DNA of 64,000 nucleotides. It comes from Planctomycetaceae bacterium. GTDB taxonomy: Bacteria > Planctomycetota > UBA1135 > GCA-002686595. This document shows, piece by piece, positions 18,121 to 28,170 of this stretch. Position 1 is the stretch's first letter, and each line of letters begins with the position of its first letter. The position numbers were made by a program, and so were the translations under genes. The stretch lies in the NCBI GenBank assembly GCA_011525785.1, contig WYBT01000021.1, forward strand, positions 310,001-374,000, given 5' to 3'. Below the pieces are notes generated by a model. That model made no database searches and was not told where the DNA came from. It saw only the letters and a program-made list of their open reading frames with translations.

Positions 18121-19184
18121 GGGCTTCGAGCGCTTCCACGCTCGAACTGCGCGATCAGCGCGGTGTCGCGCTGCGCTGCGCGGCGGCGGCCTATCCGTCG
18201 GATTTTCTCGGCCCGACTGCGCGCTTGGACGCCGCGGGCGCCTACGAGCGACTGTTCGGCCCGGCCTGGGCCGACGAACTCGCGCGCACGGGCCGCACGC
18301 TCGAGCACGTCGAGCGTGTTCACGGCGTTCGCACCCGGCACTGGCGCAGCCCGCGCGGCCCGACGGCGGTCGAACTGGGAACGCTGGCGGCGCGCCGCTG
18401 CCTCGAGCGAGCGGGTTGGCGCGCGAGCGAGTTCGACCTGCTCGTGGCGGCGACTTCGACGCCCGAGCACGCGACCAAGTGCCTCGCGGCCCAACTCGGC
18501 GCGCAACTCGGCGCTGGCGCAGCAGCGCTCGACGTGCGCGGCGGCGGCGCCGGCGGGCTCGACGCGTGGATCAGCGCCGCGCTCTACTTGCGCGCGGGCG
18601 CGCGGCGCGCGTTGGTGATCGCCGTCGAGTGCACCTCGCCCTGGCTCGATGCGCACAGCGGCTCGTCGGCGCTGCTCTTCGGCGACGGCGCGGCGGCGCT
18701 CGCACTCGAGCGCGTGGACGCGGCTGCGGACTGCGGGCTCGAGTTGGCGCTCCAGTCGCGTCGCGACGGCGTCGGCCGGGCGTTCAGCGTTGGCGCGACC
18801 CTTCCGCCGACGCCCGGCGCGGACGAGCGCTATCGCTTCGACGCGCCCGACGAGGAGTATCAAGCCTGCGTTGCGGACGCGTGGAGTGCTTGCGCGCAGG
18901 AGTTCGCGCAGAACGCGGCGCCCGACGCGAGCGGCGTGTTCGCGCCCTACGCGGTGACGCGCGCGCAGGTGACCGCGTGCGCGGCGACGCTCGGCCTCGA
19001 TCCGCGGCCCGCGCTCGAGCACTTGAGCGAGCACGGAGCGCTGGGTTGCGCCGGGCCGCTGGCGATCCTCGCGCGGGAGCTCGACTCGGGCGTGCGCGCG
19101 AACTCGATCACGGCCATCGCCGTCGGCGGCGGCGTGCGCTGCGCCGCGCTGCGCTGGCGGCTTTCGCAGGAGTGGACTCGATGA
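18117..19184 (+). CDS. KAS III-like pseudoenzyme lacking the Cys-His-Asn triad
   Basis: The TTG at 18117 overlaps the ACP stop and gives 355 residues. The protein keeps the thiolase/KAS III frame: LLVAATSTPEHATKCLAAQLG, ALDVRGGGAGGLDAWISAALYL, a FGDGAAALAL stretch and a final IAVGGGVRC. Aligned by eye with the neighbouring KAS III, the catalytic Cys115 becomes Gly144, His254 becomes Tyr278 and Asn284 becomes Ala308. It should therefore be unable to condense. Inactive KAS partners are known, such as PqsB in PqsBC and chain-length factors. The likely role is a heterodimer partner of the catalytic KAS III at 15172-16155. The start codon is the least certain point. Confidence 0.82.
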   Translation: MRASSASTLELRDQRGVALRCAAAAYPSDFLGPTARLDAAGAYERLFGPAWADELARTGRTLEHVERVHGVRTRHWRSPRGPTAVELGTLAARRCLERAGWRASEFDLLVAATSTPEHATKCLAAQLGAQLGAGAAALDVRGGGAGGLDAWISAALYLRAGARRALVIAVECTSPWLDAHSGSSALLFGDGAAALALERVDAAADCGLELALQSRRDGVGRAFSVGATLPPTPGADERYRFDAPDEEYQACVADAWSACAQEFAQNAAPDASGVFAPYAVTRAQVTACAATLGLDPRPALEHLSEHGALGCAGPLAILARELDSGVRANSITAIAVGGGVRCAALRWRLSQEWTR

Positions 19185-20923
19185 TGCGACGCGCTACCGA
19201 CGCACTGTTCTTCTCGTACTTCGAAGACGTGGACCGCTGGTGGAACGACTACGCGCCCAGCTCCAGCGGCCCGACCGGTTCGCCCGCACTGCGGATTCCG
19301 CGCGACGCGCCCGAAGGCCGCAGTTTTCTCGCGCGCATCGCACGCGAGTCGGTCGGTCTCGCGTCCGACGACGGCGCACCCTGCGGCGTGCTCGACCTCT
19401 CGCGCTGGCTCTCGCTCGCCGCCCACGGAGACACGCGCGAGTACCGGCGCTACGACGCGTTCGCGATCAACCAGCTCTCGGGCAAGTACTACGAGTCGCT
19501 GGCGCGCCGCAACGGCTTCGAGCTGGTGCACTTCGACATCGTCACGCGCGTCGACGTCGAACGCTTGGGGGCCGCCTTTGCGCCGCGCTGGGTGATGCTC
19601 TCGAGCACCTTCGCGACCGAAGTGCCCAACCTGCACGACGCGATCGCGCACTTGAAGCGCGCGTTTCCGGGCGTGCCGATCGTGGTGGGCGGGCTGTTCC
19701 TGGTCGAGGTCGAAAAAGCGCTCACCAAGGAGCAGTTTCCGCGCCTGCTCGCCTCGCTGGGCGCGGACGTGTACGTGGTCTCGGCGCTGGGCGAGGCCAG
19801 CTTCCTCGAGCTGCTGCGCGCGAGCCCCGCCGACTTGCCGAAGTTGACGCTGCCCAGCGCGTGGGTGCGCGAGGGCCGGCGCGTCGTCAAGCGTCCCAGC
19901 GAGGACGGCGGCGTCCCGATCGACGAGAACTTCGTGCGCTGGGACCTGCTGGATCCGAGCGGGCTCTACCACATCGCGCACACGCGAACGGCGCGCAGTT
20001 GCGCCTTCGAGTGCTCGTTCTGCAGCTATCCGGCGAACCAGGGCCCGCTCACGCTCGAGGCGCCGCAGACACTGGAGGCCGAGTTGCAAGCGCTGACGCG
20101 CTGCGGCCGCGTGCGCACGCTGGTGTTCACCGACGACACTTTCAACGTGCCGGCGCCGCGCTTCAAGGAGCTGTGCCGCGTGCTCGCGCGCTTCGACTTC
20201 GAGTGGTACTCGTACTTCCGCTCGCAGTTCGCCGACGAAGAGACCGTCGCGCTGATGCAGGACGCGGGCTGTCGCGGCGTGTTCCTCGGCTACGAGTCGC
20301 TCGACGACCGCGTGCTGCGCAACATGCGCAAGGCCGTCAACCGCAAGGCCTACGAGCGCGGCACGCGCATGCTGAAGGCCGCCGGCTTCGCGACGCACGC
20401 CAACTTCATCGTGGGCTTCCCCGGCGATCGCCCCGAGAACGTCGCGACCGCGCTCGAGTTCGTCGACGACTTCGGCATCGACTTCTACTACTTCAGCCCG
20501 TGGTTCTGCTCGCCGGCGACGCCCGTGGCCCAGGAGAAAGAGCGCTTCGGCATCGAGGGCGACTTCCTGCGCTGGAAGCACGACACGATGGACTCGGTCG
20601 AGGCGATGGACTTGTGCGAAGGCGCGATCGGCGCCGCGCGCGAGAGCGCTTGGATGGGGGACCAGTCCGCGCGCAGCTTCTGGTCGCAGATCCTGCTCTA
20701 CTCGAACGGACTGGCGCGCGACGAGGTCAAGTTCGCGGTGCGGACCTTCAACCGCTTCGTAGGACGCGACACGCCGCGCGCGCAGATGCTCGCCGATGCC
20801 GACGTGCGCCGCGTGGGCGAGTTGCTCGCGGCGCGCGAGTTCCCCGCGCCTCCGGGCTCGAGCTGGTTCCGCGATCCCTCGCAGGCTGCGCCGCTGCGCG
20901 CGGAATTCGAACGTGCGCCCTGA
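19181..20923 (+). CDS. B12-binding radical SAM enzyme of the acyl cluster
   Basis: The ATG at 19181 follows AGGAG at a spacing of 8 bases; its first bases overlap the stop of the KAS III-like gene. The 580-residue protein has an unusual ~85-residue N-terminal segment, a B12-binding-type domain (about 90-215, with APRWVMLSSTF and PIVVGGLFLVE) and the radical SAM motif CAFECSFC (Cys274, 278, 281). GYESLDDRVLRNMRK and NFIVGFPGD follow, typical of the barrel. Cobalamin radical SAM enzymes methylate unactivated carbon or rearrange rings; the substrate here would presumably be an ACP-bound or free acyl product. This enzyme is one of two such proteins in the window. Confidence 0.85.
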   Translation: MMRRATDALFFSYFEDVDRWWNDYAPSSSGPTGSPALRIPRDAPEGRSFLARIARESVGLASDDGAPCGVLDLSRWLSLAAHGDTREYRRYDAFAINQLSGKYYESLARRNGFELVHFDIVTRVDVERLGAAFAPRWVMLSSTFATEVPNLHDAIAHLKRAFPGVPIVVGGLFLVEVEKALTKEQFPRLLASLGADVYVVSALGEASFLELLRASPADLPKLTLPSAWVREGRRVVKRPSEDGGVPIDENFVRWDLLDPSGLYHIAHTRTARSCAFECSFCSYPANQGPLTLEAPQTLEAELQALTRCGRVRTLVFTDDTFNVPAPRFKELCRVLARFDFEWYSYFRSQFADEETVALMQDAGCRGVFLGYESLDDRVLRNMRKAVNRKAYERGTRMLKAAGFATHANFIVGFPGDRPENVATALEFVDDFGIDFYYFSPWFCSPATPVAQEKERFGIEGDFLRWKHDTMDSVEAMDLCEGAIGAARESAWMGDQSARSFWSQILLYSNGLARDEVKFAVRTFNRFVGRDTPRAQMLADADVRRVGELLAAREFPAPPGSSWFRDPSQAAPLRAEFERAP

Positions 20924-22076
20924 GATCGAGAGCGAGATCCTGCGTCAGTTCGACGAGCCGCGCGAGGCTCGCGCGCCGGCGCTCGAGGGCGGCCTGGGCG
21001 AGCTGCGGGCCGATGTCTACGCGGATCCCGTGCGCTTCGAGCGCGAGCGCGAGCGCCTGTTCACGCGCGCCTGGATTCCCGCCGCGCCCTGCGCCTCGCT
21101 CGCGCGCGCTGGCGAGGTCGTGACGCTCGAGCTCGCCGGCGAGCCGCTGGTGCTCACCCGCGATGAGCAGGGCGTCGTGCGCGCGCTGTCCAACGTGTGC
21201 GCGCACCGCGGCGCGCAGATCGTGCGGCAGCCGTGCGCGCAGCTGCGCACGCTGCGTTGTCCGTACCACGGCTTCGAGTACGGCCTCGACGGCGCGCTGC
21301 TCCGCCGACCGGCGCCGGAGAGCTTCGCGAACTCCGCTCCGCGCTTGCGCGAACTGGAGTGCGCTCCGTTCGGCGGCTGGTGGTGGACGCGCGCGAGCCG
21401 CGGCGGACCGACGCTGGAGGAGTCCCTCGGCGCCGAGCTGATCGACGAGCTGCGCAACTACCCGCTGCACGAGCTCGAGCTGCTGTGCCAGCGCGAATTC
21501 GAGGCCGACTTCGACTGGAAGGTCGGCGTGGAGGCCTTCCTCGAACCGCTGCACGTGCCGGCCATCCACTCGCGCAGTGCTCATCCGCTGGTCGACTTCC
21601 GCGGCATGGCCGCGCGCGAGCTGGGCGATCACTCGCGCATGGCGCTGCCCTTCCGCGTGCCTAGCGCGTACGAGCCCGACGGCCCGCTCGGGGAACTCGC
21701 GCACCGCAGCGGCGTGCAGTCGTTCGCCGCGCTCAACCGCGCCCAGCGCCGCGCGCACCTGGTGTACCTGCTGTTTCCCTCGCTGATCCTGATGCTGTTC
21801 CCCAACCACTTGCTCGCGCTGCGCTTCCTGCCGCGCACGCTCGGCCGCTGCGCCGTGCGCTGGGAGCTGCGGGCCTTGGCCGCACACTCGGAGTCGGCGC
21901 GCGCGTGGCTCGCCTCGCTCACGCCGGGCTACGAGCGACTGATCGCAGAGGACATGGAGAACCTGCCCTGGATCCAGCGCGGCCTCGCGGGCGCGCGCTC
22001 GGGGCCGCTGCTCCTCTCGAGCTACGAGCGCCGCATCGGGTGGTTCCGCGCCGCGCTCGAGCGCTGGTTGCGCTGA
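20913..22076 (+). CDS. Rieske non-heme iron oxygenase, alpha subunit
   Basis: A GTG at 20913 overlaps the end of the radical SAM gene by 11 bases and gives 387 residues. The Rieske [2Fe-2S] site is CAHRG...CPYHGF (Cys96, His98, Cys116, His119). The catalytic mononuclear iron site is visible as LHVPAIHS (His214, His219) with Asp347 in AEDMENLPWIQRG as the likely third ligand. These enzymes hydroxylate, desaturate or cleave C-H bonds using O2 and electrons from a reductase. No reductase gene is in the cluster. It probably oxidises the cluster product. Confidence 0.88.
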   Translation: MRPEIESEILRQFDEPREARAPALEGGLGELRADVYADPVRFERERERLFTRAWIPAAPCASLARAGEVVTLELAGEPLVLTRDEQGVVRALSNVCAHRGAQIVRQPCAQLRTLRCPYHGFEYGLDGALLRRPAPESFANSAPRLRELECAPFGGWWWTRASRGGPTLEESLGAELIDELRNYPLHELELLCQREFEADFDWKVGVEAFLEPLHVPAIHSRSAHPLVDFRGMAARELGDHSRMALPFRVPSAYEPDGPLGELAHRSGVQSFAALNRAQRRAHLVYLLFPSLILMLFPNHLLALRFLPRTLGRCAVRWELRALAAHSESARAWLASLTPGYERLIAEDMENLPWIQRGLAGARSGPLLLSSYERRIGWFRAALERWLR

Positions 22077-22088
22077 GACGCGCGCTCG

Positions 22089-23513
22089 ATGTCCTTCGCG
22101 CAAGTCGAGTACCTGCCCGCGGTGGCGCTGGTGCTGGCGCTGTACGCGCTTGCGCCGTCGCGTTGGCGCGTCGGTCTGCTGCTGCTCGCGAGCTGGCTCT
22201 TCTACCTGTGGGTCGAGCCGCGCGACGGTCTGTGGCTCGCGTTCGCGACCGTGGCCGGCTACGTCGTGGCGCTGCGCATCCACGCCGCTCCTAGCGAGCT
22301 CGCCAAGCGCGTGTGGACAGCGCTGGGCGTCGCGCTGCTCATGGGCTTGCTCGCCACGTTCAAGTACTCCGGTTTCGCGCTCACGGCGCTGGGACAGCTC
22401 TCCGCAGCGCTCGGCGGCCCCGCGTTCGCGTTCGACGGCTTCGCGCTGCCGCTGGGGATCTCCTTCTACAGCTTCCAGACGCTGTCCTACGTGCTCGACG
22501 TGCGCCGCAAGCGCATCGAGCCCGCGCGCGACCTCGCGCAGTTCGCGCTGTACGTGTCGTTCTTCCCGCAACTCGTCGCGGGGCCGATCGAACGCGCGCG
22601 CCACCTGTTGCCGCAACTGGGCGCGCTCGACGTGTTGCGGATCGAGAATCTCGCGCCCGCGGCGCGCTTGATCGTGATCGGCCTGGCGAAGAAGTGGCTG
22701 ATCGCCGATCGCCTCTACGCGCAAGTCTGGCCGCTGTTCTCAGCACCGGACGAGTGCGACTCGCTGACCTTGCTCGTCGCCACCGCGGGCATGTGGGTCA
22801 TGCTGTACCTGGACTTCAGCGCTTACTCGGACTTGGCGCGCGGCTCGGCGCGGCTGTTCGGAGTGGACTTGGTGCGCAACTTCGAGCGGCCCTTCCTCGC
22901 CACCTCCGTGCGCGACTGGGCCGGTCGTTGGCACACCTCGCTGGGGACTTGGATGTTCGACTACGTGTGGGCCCCGCTCGGCTCGGGCGCGCCCAGCCAC
23001 GCGCGCGTGTGGCGCTCGAACCTCGCCGTGATGACGCTCTTCGGGCTGTGGCACGGCGCGAACTGGACCTTCGTGTTGTGGGGGCTGGGCTACGGCGTGT
23101 TGATCTCGTGCGAGCACAGCGTCCGGCTGTGGCGTGTGCGTTCAGGCGCGCGAGCGCCGGCGCGCGCGTCGTTCTCGAGCCGCGCGTGGGGCTGGCTGGC
23201 GACGAGCTCGATCAGCCTGGTGTTCATCGCGCTGTTCTTCAGTCCGAGCCTGGAGTTCTTCGCGCACGTCGTGGAGCGCGTCGCGAGCGCGAGCGGGCCC
23301 GCTGAAGCGAGTGCGTGGCTTCGCATCGGCGCGCTGCTGGGCCTCTACGCCTCGCTGCTGGGCGTGCACTTCGTCGGAGCGGAGCGCGGACTGGCGCAAG
23401 TGAGCGAGCGCCTGCCCGGCTGGGCGGTGCTCGCGCTGCTCACTCTCGCGGGCGCGGCCTGCGTGCTGTGGCGCGCGAGCGAGCCGCAGCCCTTCGTGTA
23501 CTTCCAGTTCTGA
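22089..23513 (+). CDS. MBOAT family O-acyltransferase (AlgI-like)
   Basis: This 474-residue protein has about ten to twelve membrane helices and the conserved MBOAT blocks: PLGISFYSFQTLSYVLDV (121-138), FFPQLVAGPIERA (158-170), DFSAYSDLARG, RDWAGRWHTSLGTW (with His282) and LFGLWHGANW with the invariant His322. MBOAT proteins pass an acyl group through the membrane to an extracellular hydroxyl acceptor. The start is 12 bp behind the Rieske gene. Together with the SGNH-like protein at the head of the cluster, it suggests that the acyl product is transferred to a surface glycan or lipid. It is convergent with tsaD (11-bp gap), so the cluster ends here. Confidence 0.9.
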   Translation: MSFAQVEYLPAVALVLALYALAPSRWRVGLLLLASWLFYLWVEPRDGLWLAFATVAGYVVALRIHAAPSELAKRVWTALGVALLMGLLATFKYSGFALTALGQLSAALGGPAFAFDGFALPLGISFYSFQTLSYVLDVRRKRIEPARDLAQFALYVSFFPQLVAGPIERARHLLPQLGALDVLRIENLAPAARLIVIGLAKKWLIADRLYAQVWPLFSAPDECDSLTLLVATAGMWVMLYLDFSAYSDLARGSARLFGVDLVRNFERPFLATSVRDWAGRWHTSLGTWMFDYVWAPLGSGAPSHARVWRSNLAVMTLFGLWHGANWTFVLWGLGYGVLISCEHSVRLWRVRSGARAPARASFSSRAWGWLATSSISLVFIALFFSPSLEFFAHVVERVASASGPAEASAWLRIGALLGLYASLLGVHFVGAERGLAQVSERLPGWAVLALLTLAGAACVLWRASEPQPFVYFQF

Positions 23514-23524
23514 CTCGCGCGCCG

Positions 23525-24585
<1,061 letters not shown>

Positions 24586-24589
<4 letters not shown>

Positions 24590-25917
24590 GGAGCGCTCGC
24601 TGCGCGGTACGGTCCCGGACGGCGGCCGCGCAGCAATTCGAGCGCGAGCTCGAGGTGCGGATCGTGCGGCGGCTGCGGCGCGAGCTTGCGGCCCGTTTCG
24701 CGCTCCCACTCCTCGATCTGGCCGAGCAGTTCGTCGGGCGGGCTGTAGCTGACGCGCCACGCGCGCAGCGCTTGTTGCTCGGCCTCGCTCAGCGTGAGCT
24801 CGACGTCGGGCGTCACGCCCACCGACCAGGCGCCTTCGACCGTGCGCTCGAGGTTGCGGTGCGAGGGCGTGTAGTAGTAGGAGGTGATGAGCTTGACCAC
24901 CATCTCGTCGGCGCCGAAGGTCCGCACCTGCTGGACCATGCCCTTGCCGAAGCTGGTCGTGCCCACGAGCGCGGCGGCGCGGTGCTCCTGCAGCGCGGCT
25001 GCGAGCACCTCGCTCGCGCTGGCGGACTCCCCGTCGATCAACACCACCACCGGCAGGCCGGCCAGCGTCGCGCGGCTCGGCTCGGCGTTGTAGCGCTGCG
25101 TCTCGGTGCGGCCCTCGTGCGACACGATCGTGCCGGCCGGGATGAAGCGATTGGCCACGCGCACCGCGCTGCGCAGGACGCCGCCCAGGTTGCCGCGCAG
25201 GTCGATCACGAGCGCCTTGGCGCCCTTGGCGCGCAGCCCTTCGACCGCGGCGTCGAACTCGGCGTCGGTCTCCTGACTGAACGAGAGGATCGCGAGGTAG
25301 CCGACGCCCAACTTGGCGTCGACGATCCGCGCGTGGCGCACGCTGGGGTCGACCAGCGCTTCCGAGCCGATCCGCGCCACGCGCTCGAGCTGGTCGCGGC
25401 CGAGCAGCGCGACTTCCACAGGCCCCTCGTCGCGTTTGGACAGCAGCGCCCGCAACTCGCCCGGGGCCATCTCGCCGACGGCTCTTCCCGCCACGCGCAC
25501 GAGCTGGTCGCCGACGCGCACGCCGGCCTTGCGCGCCGGCGAATCCGGCAGCGTGAACAGTACGCGCGCCTCGCTGACCGGCGGCGCGAAGACCACGCCG
25601 ATGCCGGTGTACTGCCCCGACGTCTCGCGGCGCAGTTGGGCCACCTCCGACGCGCCGTAGAAGCGCGAGTAGGGGTCGAGCGACTCCACCAGGCCGTGCA
25701 GCGCCTGCTCGAGCAGTTGGCCGTCGTCGGTGTCGCGCACGTACTGCTCGCGCACCCAGTCGCGGACCTCGCGATAGCGCTCGAGATCGGCGTCGTCGCG
25801 CAGCGGCTGCACGCGCCACACCACCAGGCCCACCGACAGCCCCAGCGCCAGCCCGGCCAGGAGGTGCGCCCAGTCGCGCAAGGGGCTCGTGGTGGGCTCG
25901 GCCGGTTCGGAACTCAT
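24586..25917 (-). CDS. S41 family C-terminal processing peptidase
   Basis: The ATG at 25917 gives 443 residues. One membrane anchor (residues ~17-36) is followed by a helical bundle with SLDPYSRFYG, a PDZ domain (about 98-178, TGIGVVFA and ARKAGVRVGDQL) and the S41 catalytic part. The serine lies in DGESASASE (around residue 300) and the general base Lys325 in TSFGKGMVQ. CtpA/Tsp-type proteases cut envelope proteins at or near their C-terminus. This protein is exported and membrane-tethered. It is co-transcribed with tsaD, which overlaps its stop, and it is divergent from the EF-hand gene. Confidence 0.9.
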
Positions 25918-26053
25918 GTCTTCGAGCCAGATCCTAGCCCGCCGCCGCGCGCGGCATTCCGCACAGCTTTTTCGAACGCGGTGGCGGACGTGCTCGCGGG
26001 GGCTGGCGTACCTTGTGGCCCCCAGGTTTCGTCGCGCGATGGAGGCAGCCAAA

Positions 26054-28006
26054 ATGTGTCGTCGAGTGTGGATCGCAGCAGTGTTGATGGTGGGTGCGAG
26101 CGGCCCCAACGCGTGGGCGCAGGCGCGCAAGCAGGAGGCTCAAGCCGGGGAGGTCGCGTTCTCGCTGGCGGGCGCCAAAGCGCTCTTCAAGCGCGTCGAC
26201 AAGGATGGCGACAGTTCGGTGAGCGCCGCCGAAGCGCCCGGAGCAGGCCTGGGGCCTCGCGATGTCACGACCGGTGACGCCGACAAGAACGGCAAGCTCA
26301 GCGAATCCGAGTTCCTCGTGTCGCTGCACGGCTTGCTGAGCTCGGGCGGCAAGACCATCGCCTCGGATTTCCAGGGCGAGGTCGACCGGCTGCGCGCGGC
26401 TGCCAAGGCTGGCCCCAAGCCCGGCGCGGTCGCACCGGCGCGCGCCAAGCCTGGAGAAGCCGCTCCCGCCGCGACTCAACCTGCAGCCGCGCCGCCCGCA
26501 GCGGGCCCGGCGCCGGCGCAGCCCGCCCGGCAGGCCCCCGCTGCCTCGCCCGTCGACCCGGCGGCCGCACTGGAGAGCAAGATCGAGGAGGCCCTGCGCA
26601 AGGCGGAGGCCGAGTCGGGCGCGTCGAGCGGCGCCCAGGCCGAGCGACCTCGCCCGGCGCGCGAAGGTTCGGGTGCGGGCGCAGGCCTCGAGGACCTCTC
26701 CGAGGAGGCCAAGGCCGCGCTCAACCGGCGGCTGAGGAACACCGGGGTCACCCCCGAGGCCGCTGCGGCCGAGCGCCAAGCGCTCGAGCGGCGTATCGCC
26801 AACGCTGACGGCGCTTCGGGTGCGCCCGCGCAGGGAGGCGCAGCGGGCTCGGCGCCGGCCGACGCCGCACGTCAGCCGACGGCTGCTCCGGCGCGTCCCG
26901 CGACGGGCTCGCAAGCTCCTGCGGCTGCGCCCAACGCGCAAGCGCCGAAACTCGCGGGCGCCGTGGCGGTCAAGCCGGCGGCCGAAGCCGGCGCCGGTGC
27001 ACCCTCGGCGGCCCCCGCGGCCGCTCCCGCGCCGCAGGCCGGATCCTCGAGCACCCAGCCCGAACCGGTCAATCCGCCGCAAGACCCCGCCGCGGCGGCC
27101 ATGGCGCGCCTCGAGGAGCGCCTGAAGAACACCAACGCGACGCCCGAGCAGGCGGAGCAGGCGCGCGCCGAACTGCGCGCGCGCATCGACAAGGCGGCCA
27201 AGCGTGGCGATGGCGGCGGCGAAGGAGCTGCGGCCGGCGCAGCGGAGGAGCGGCCCAAGCCCGCGCGCGCAGGCGGCGCGAAGCCCGCGCCCGAAGATGA
27301 CGGCGGCGGAGGCCTGTCGCTCGAGGAGCGCGCCAAGGTGGCTCGCGACAAGCTCGAGGCGCGCCTGAAGAGCACGAACGCGACGCCGGAGCAGGCTGCA
27401 GCGGCGCGCGAGAAGCTCGAGCGCCGGCTGGCCAACGGCACGGCGGACGACGCGGAAGGCGACGAGGGCGGCGCTAAGCCCGCCGGCGGCTCGGGCGCGG
27501 GACCTTCGGCCGAAGAGCGCGCCAAGGTGGCTCGCGACAAGCTCGAGGCGCGCTTGAAGAGCACGAACGCGACGCCGGAGCAGGCTGCAGCGGCGCGCGA
27601 GAAGCTCGAGCGGCGGCTGGCCAACGGCACGGCGGGCGACGCGGAAGGCGACGAGGGTGGCGGCCAGGACGGCAACGCTGGCGGCGCCAAGGCCGGCGCT
27701 GGACGGCCCGCGGCGGCCCGACCGGCCGCCGGGCCGGGTGCGAAGCCTGCCTCGCCTTCCGACGCCTCGGCGCCGGGGCAGGGGCGGCCCGCTGGTGCGG
27801 GCAAGCGCGGCGGGGGCGCAGCGCCCGCTGGCGGCGGCGCCCCCAACCGACCGGCAGCGGGCCCGGGCGGCAAGGGCGGGCAGGGTGGCCAGGGTCGACC
27901 GGGTGGCGCGGCGCCGGCCAACGGCGGCGGGCGACCGGCGCAGCCCCCGGCAGGCCGGCCGCAGGGAGGCGGGCGTCCCGCGGGCGGCGCGCCGCAGAAG
28001 CCCTGA
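26054..28006 (+). CDS. Secreted EF-hand protein with Ala/Pro-rich repeats
   Basis: The ATG at 26054 was chosen because GGAGG lies 8 bases ahead and a good signal peptide follows (IAAVLMVGASGPNAWAQA); an in-frame ATG at 26039 is the alternative. The ~650-residue protein has two EF-hand loops near the N-terminus (DKDGDSSVSAAE and DADKNGKLSESE). Long Ala/Pro/Gly segments then alternate with helical units of the pattern LxxRLKxTNATPEQAxxAREKLERR, present four times, and the C-terminus is a Gly/Pro/Gln tail. EF-hand repeat proteins of this kind are common in planctomycete envelopes, but no function is known. The helical units may form charged coiled coils. It is not similar to any enzyme I recognise. 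Confidence 0.8.
   Translation: MCRRVWIAAVLMVGASGPNAWAQARKQEAQAGEVAFSLAGAKALFKRVDKDGDSSVSAAEAPGAGLGPRDVTTGDADKNGKLSESEFLVSLHGLLSSGGKTIASDFQGEVDRLRAAAKAGPKPGAVAPARAKPGEAAPAATQPAAAPPAAGPAPAQPARQAPAASPVDPAAALESKIEEALRKAEAESGASSGAQAERPRPAREGSGAGAGLEDLSEEAKAALNRRLRNTGVTPEAAAAERQALERRIANADGASGAPAQGGAAGSAPADAARQPTAAPARPATGSQAPAAAPNAQAPKLAGAVAVKPAAEAGAGAPSAAPAAAPAPQAGSSSTQPEPVNPPQDPAAAAMARLEERLKNTNATPEQAEQARAELRARIDKAAKRGDGGGEGAAAGAAEERPKPARAGGAKPAPEDDGGGGLSLEERAKVARDKLEARLKSTNATPEQAAAAREKLERRLANGTADDAEGDEGGAKPAGGSGAGPSAEERAKVARDKLEARLKSTNATPEQAAAAREKLERRLANGTAGDAEGDEGGGQDGNAGGAKAGAGRPAAARPAAGPGAKPASPSDASAPGQGRPAGAGKRGGGAAPAGGGAPNRPAAGPGGKGGQGGQGRPGGAAPANGGGRPAQPPAGRPQGGGRPAGGAPQKP
27326..27662 (+). 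repeat. Two near-identical 148-bp direct repeats, period 189 bp
   Basis: Bases 27326-27473 recur at 27515-27662 with only a few substitutions (for example CGCCTGAAG against CGCTTGAAG). Each unit encodes the same ~50 residues (ERAKVARDKLEARLKSTNAT onward, ending near GDEGG). Looser copies of the helical part lie at about 26700-26800 and 27100-27200. The near-identity at DNA level indicates recent duplication or gene conversion within the EF-hand gene. Confidence 0.85.
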
Positions 28007-28065
28007 CCGTCGCCCTCGTCGAGAATTGCGGACGCGCGCGCCGACGGTGCTCTGCATGAAAACAA

Positions 28066-28094
28066 GCAAGCCGCCCGGTGTCCGGGCGGCTTGC
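28066..28094 (-). terminator. Hairpin terminator, minus strand
   Basis: A perfect 13-bp GC-rich stem (28066-28078 with 28082-28094) closes a 3-base loop. On the minus strand it is followed by TTGTTTT, while the plus strand lacks a T run. It lies 76 bp beyond the end of the coiled-coil gene on that strand. It may also fold in transcripts of the convergent EF-hand gene, 59 bp after that stop. Confidence 0.75.
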
Positions 28095-28170
28095 GTCGTC
28101 TCGCAGCCGAGTTGGTTCGGCAAGCCCCTGCGGGCGTTGCGCGCGCGGCCTCAGCGCTTGTCCAGCGCGC

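Noticed and set aside
28066..28094. Hairpin as plus-strand terminator of the EF-hand gene
   Set aside because: The plus strand lacks a T run after the stem, whereas the minus strand has TTGTTTT; it was assigned to the minus strand, though it may also work weakly on the plus strand.
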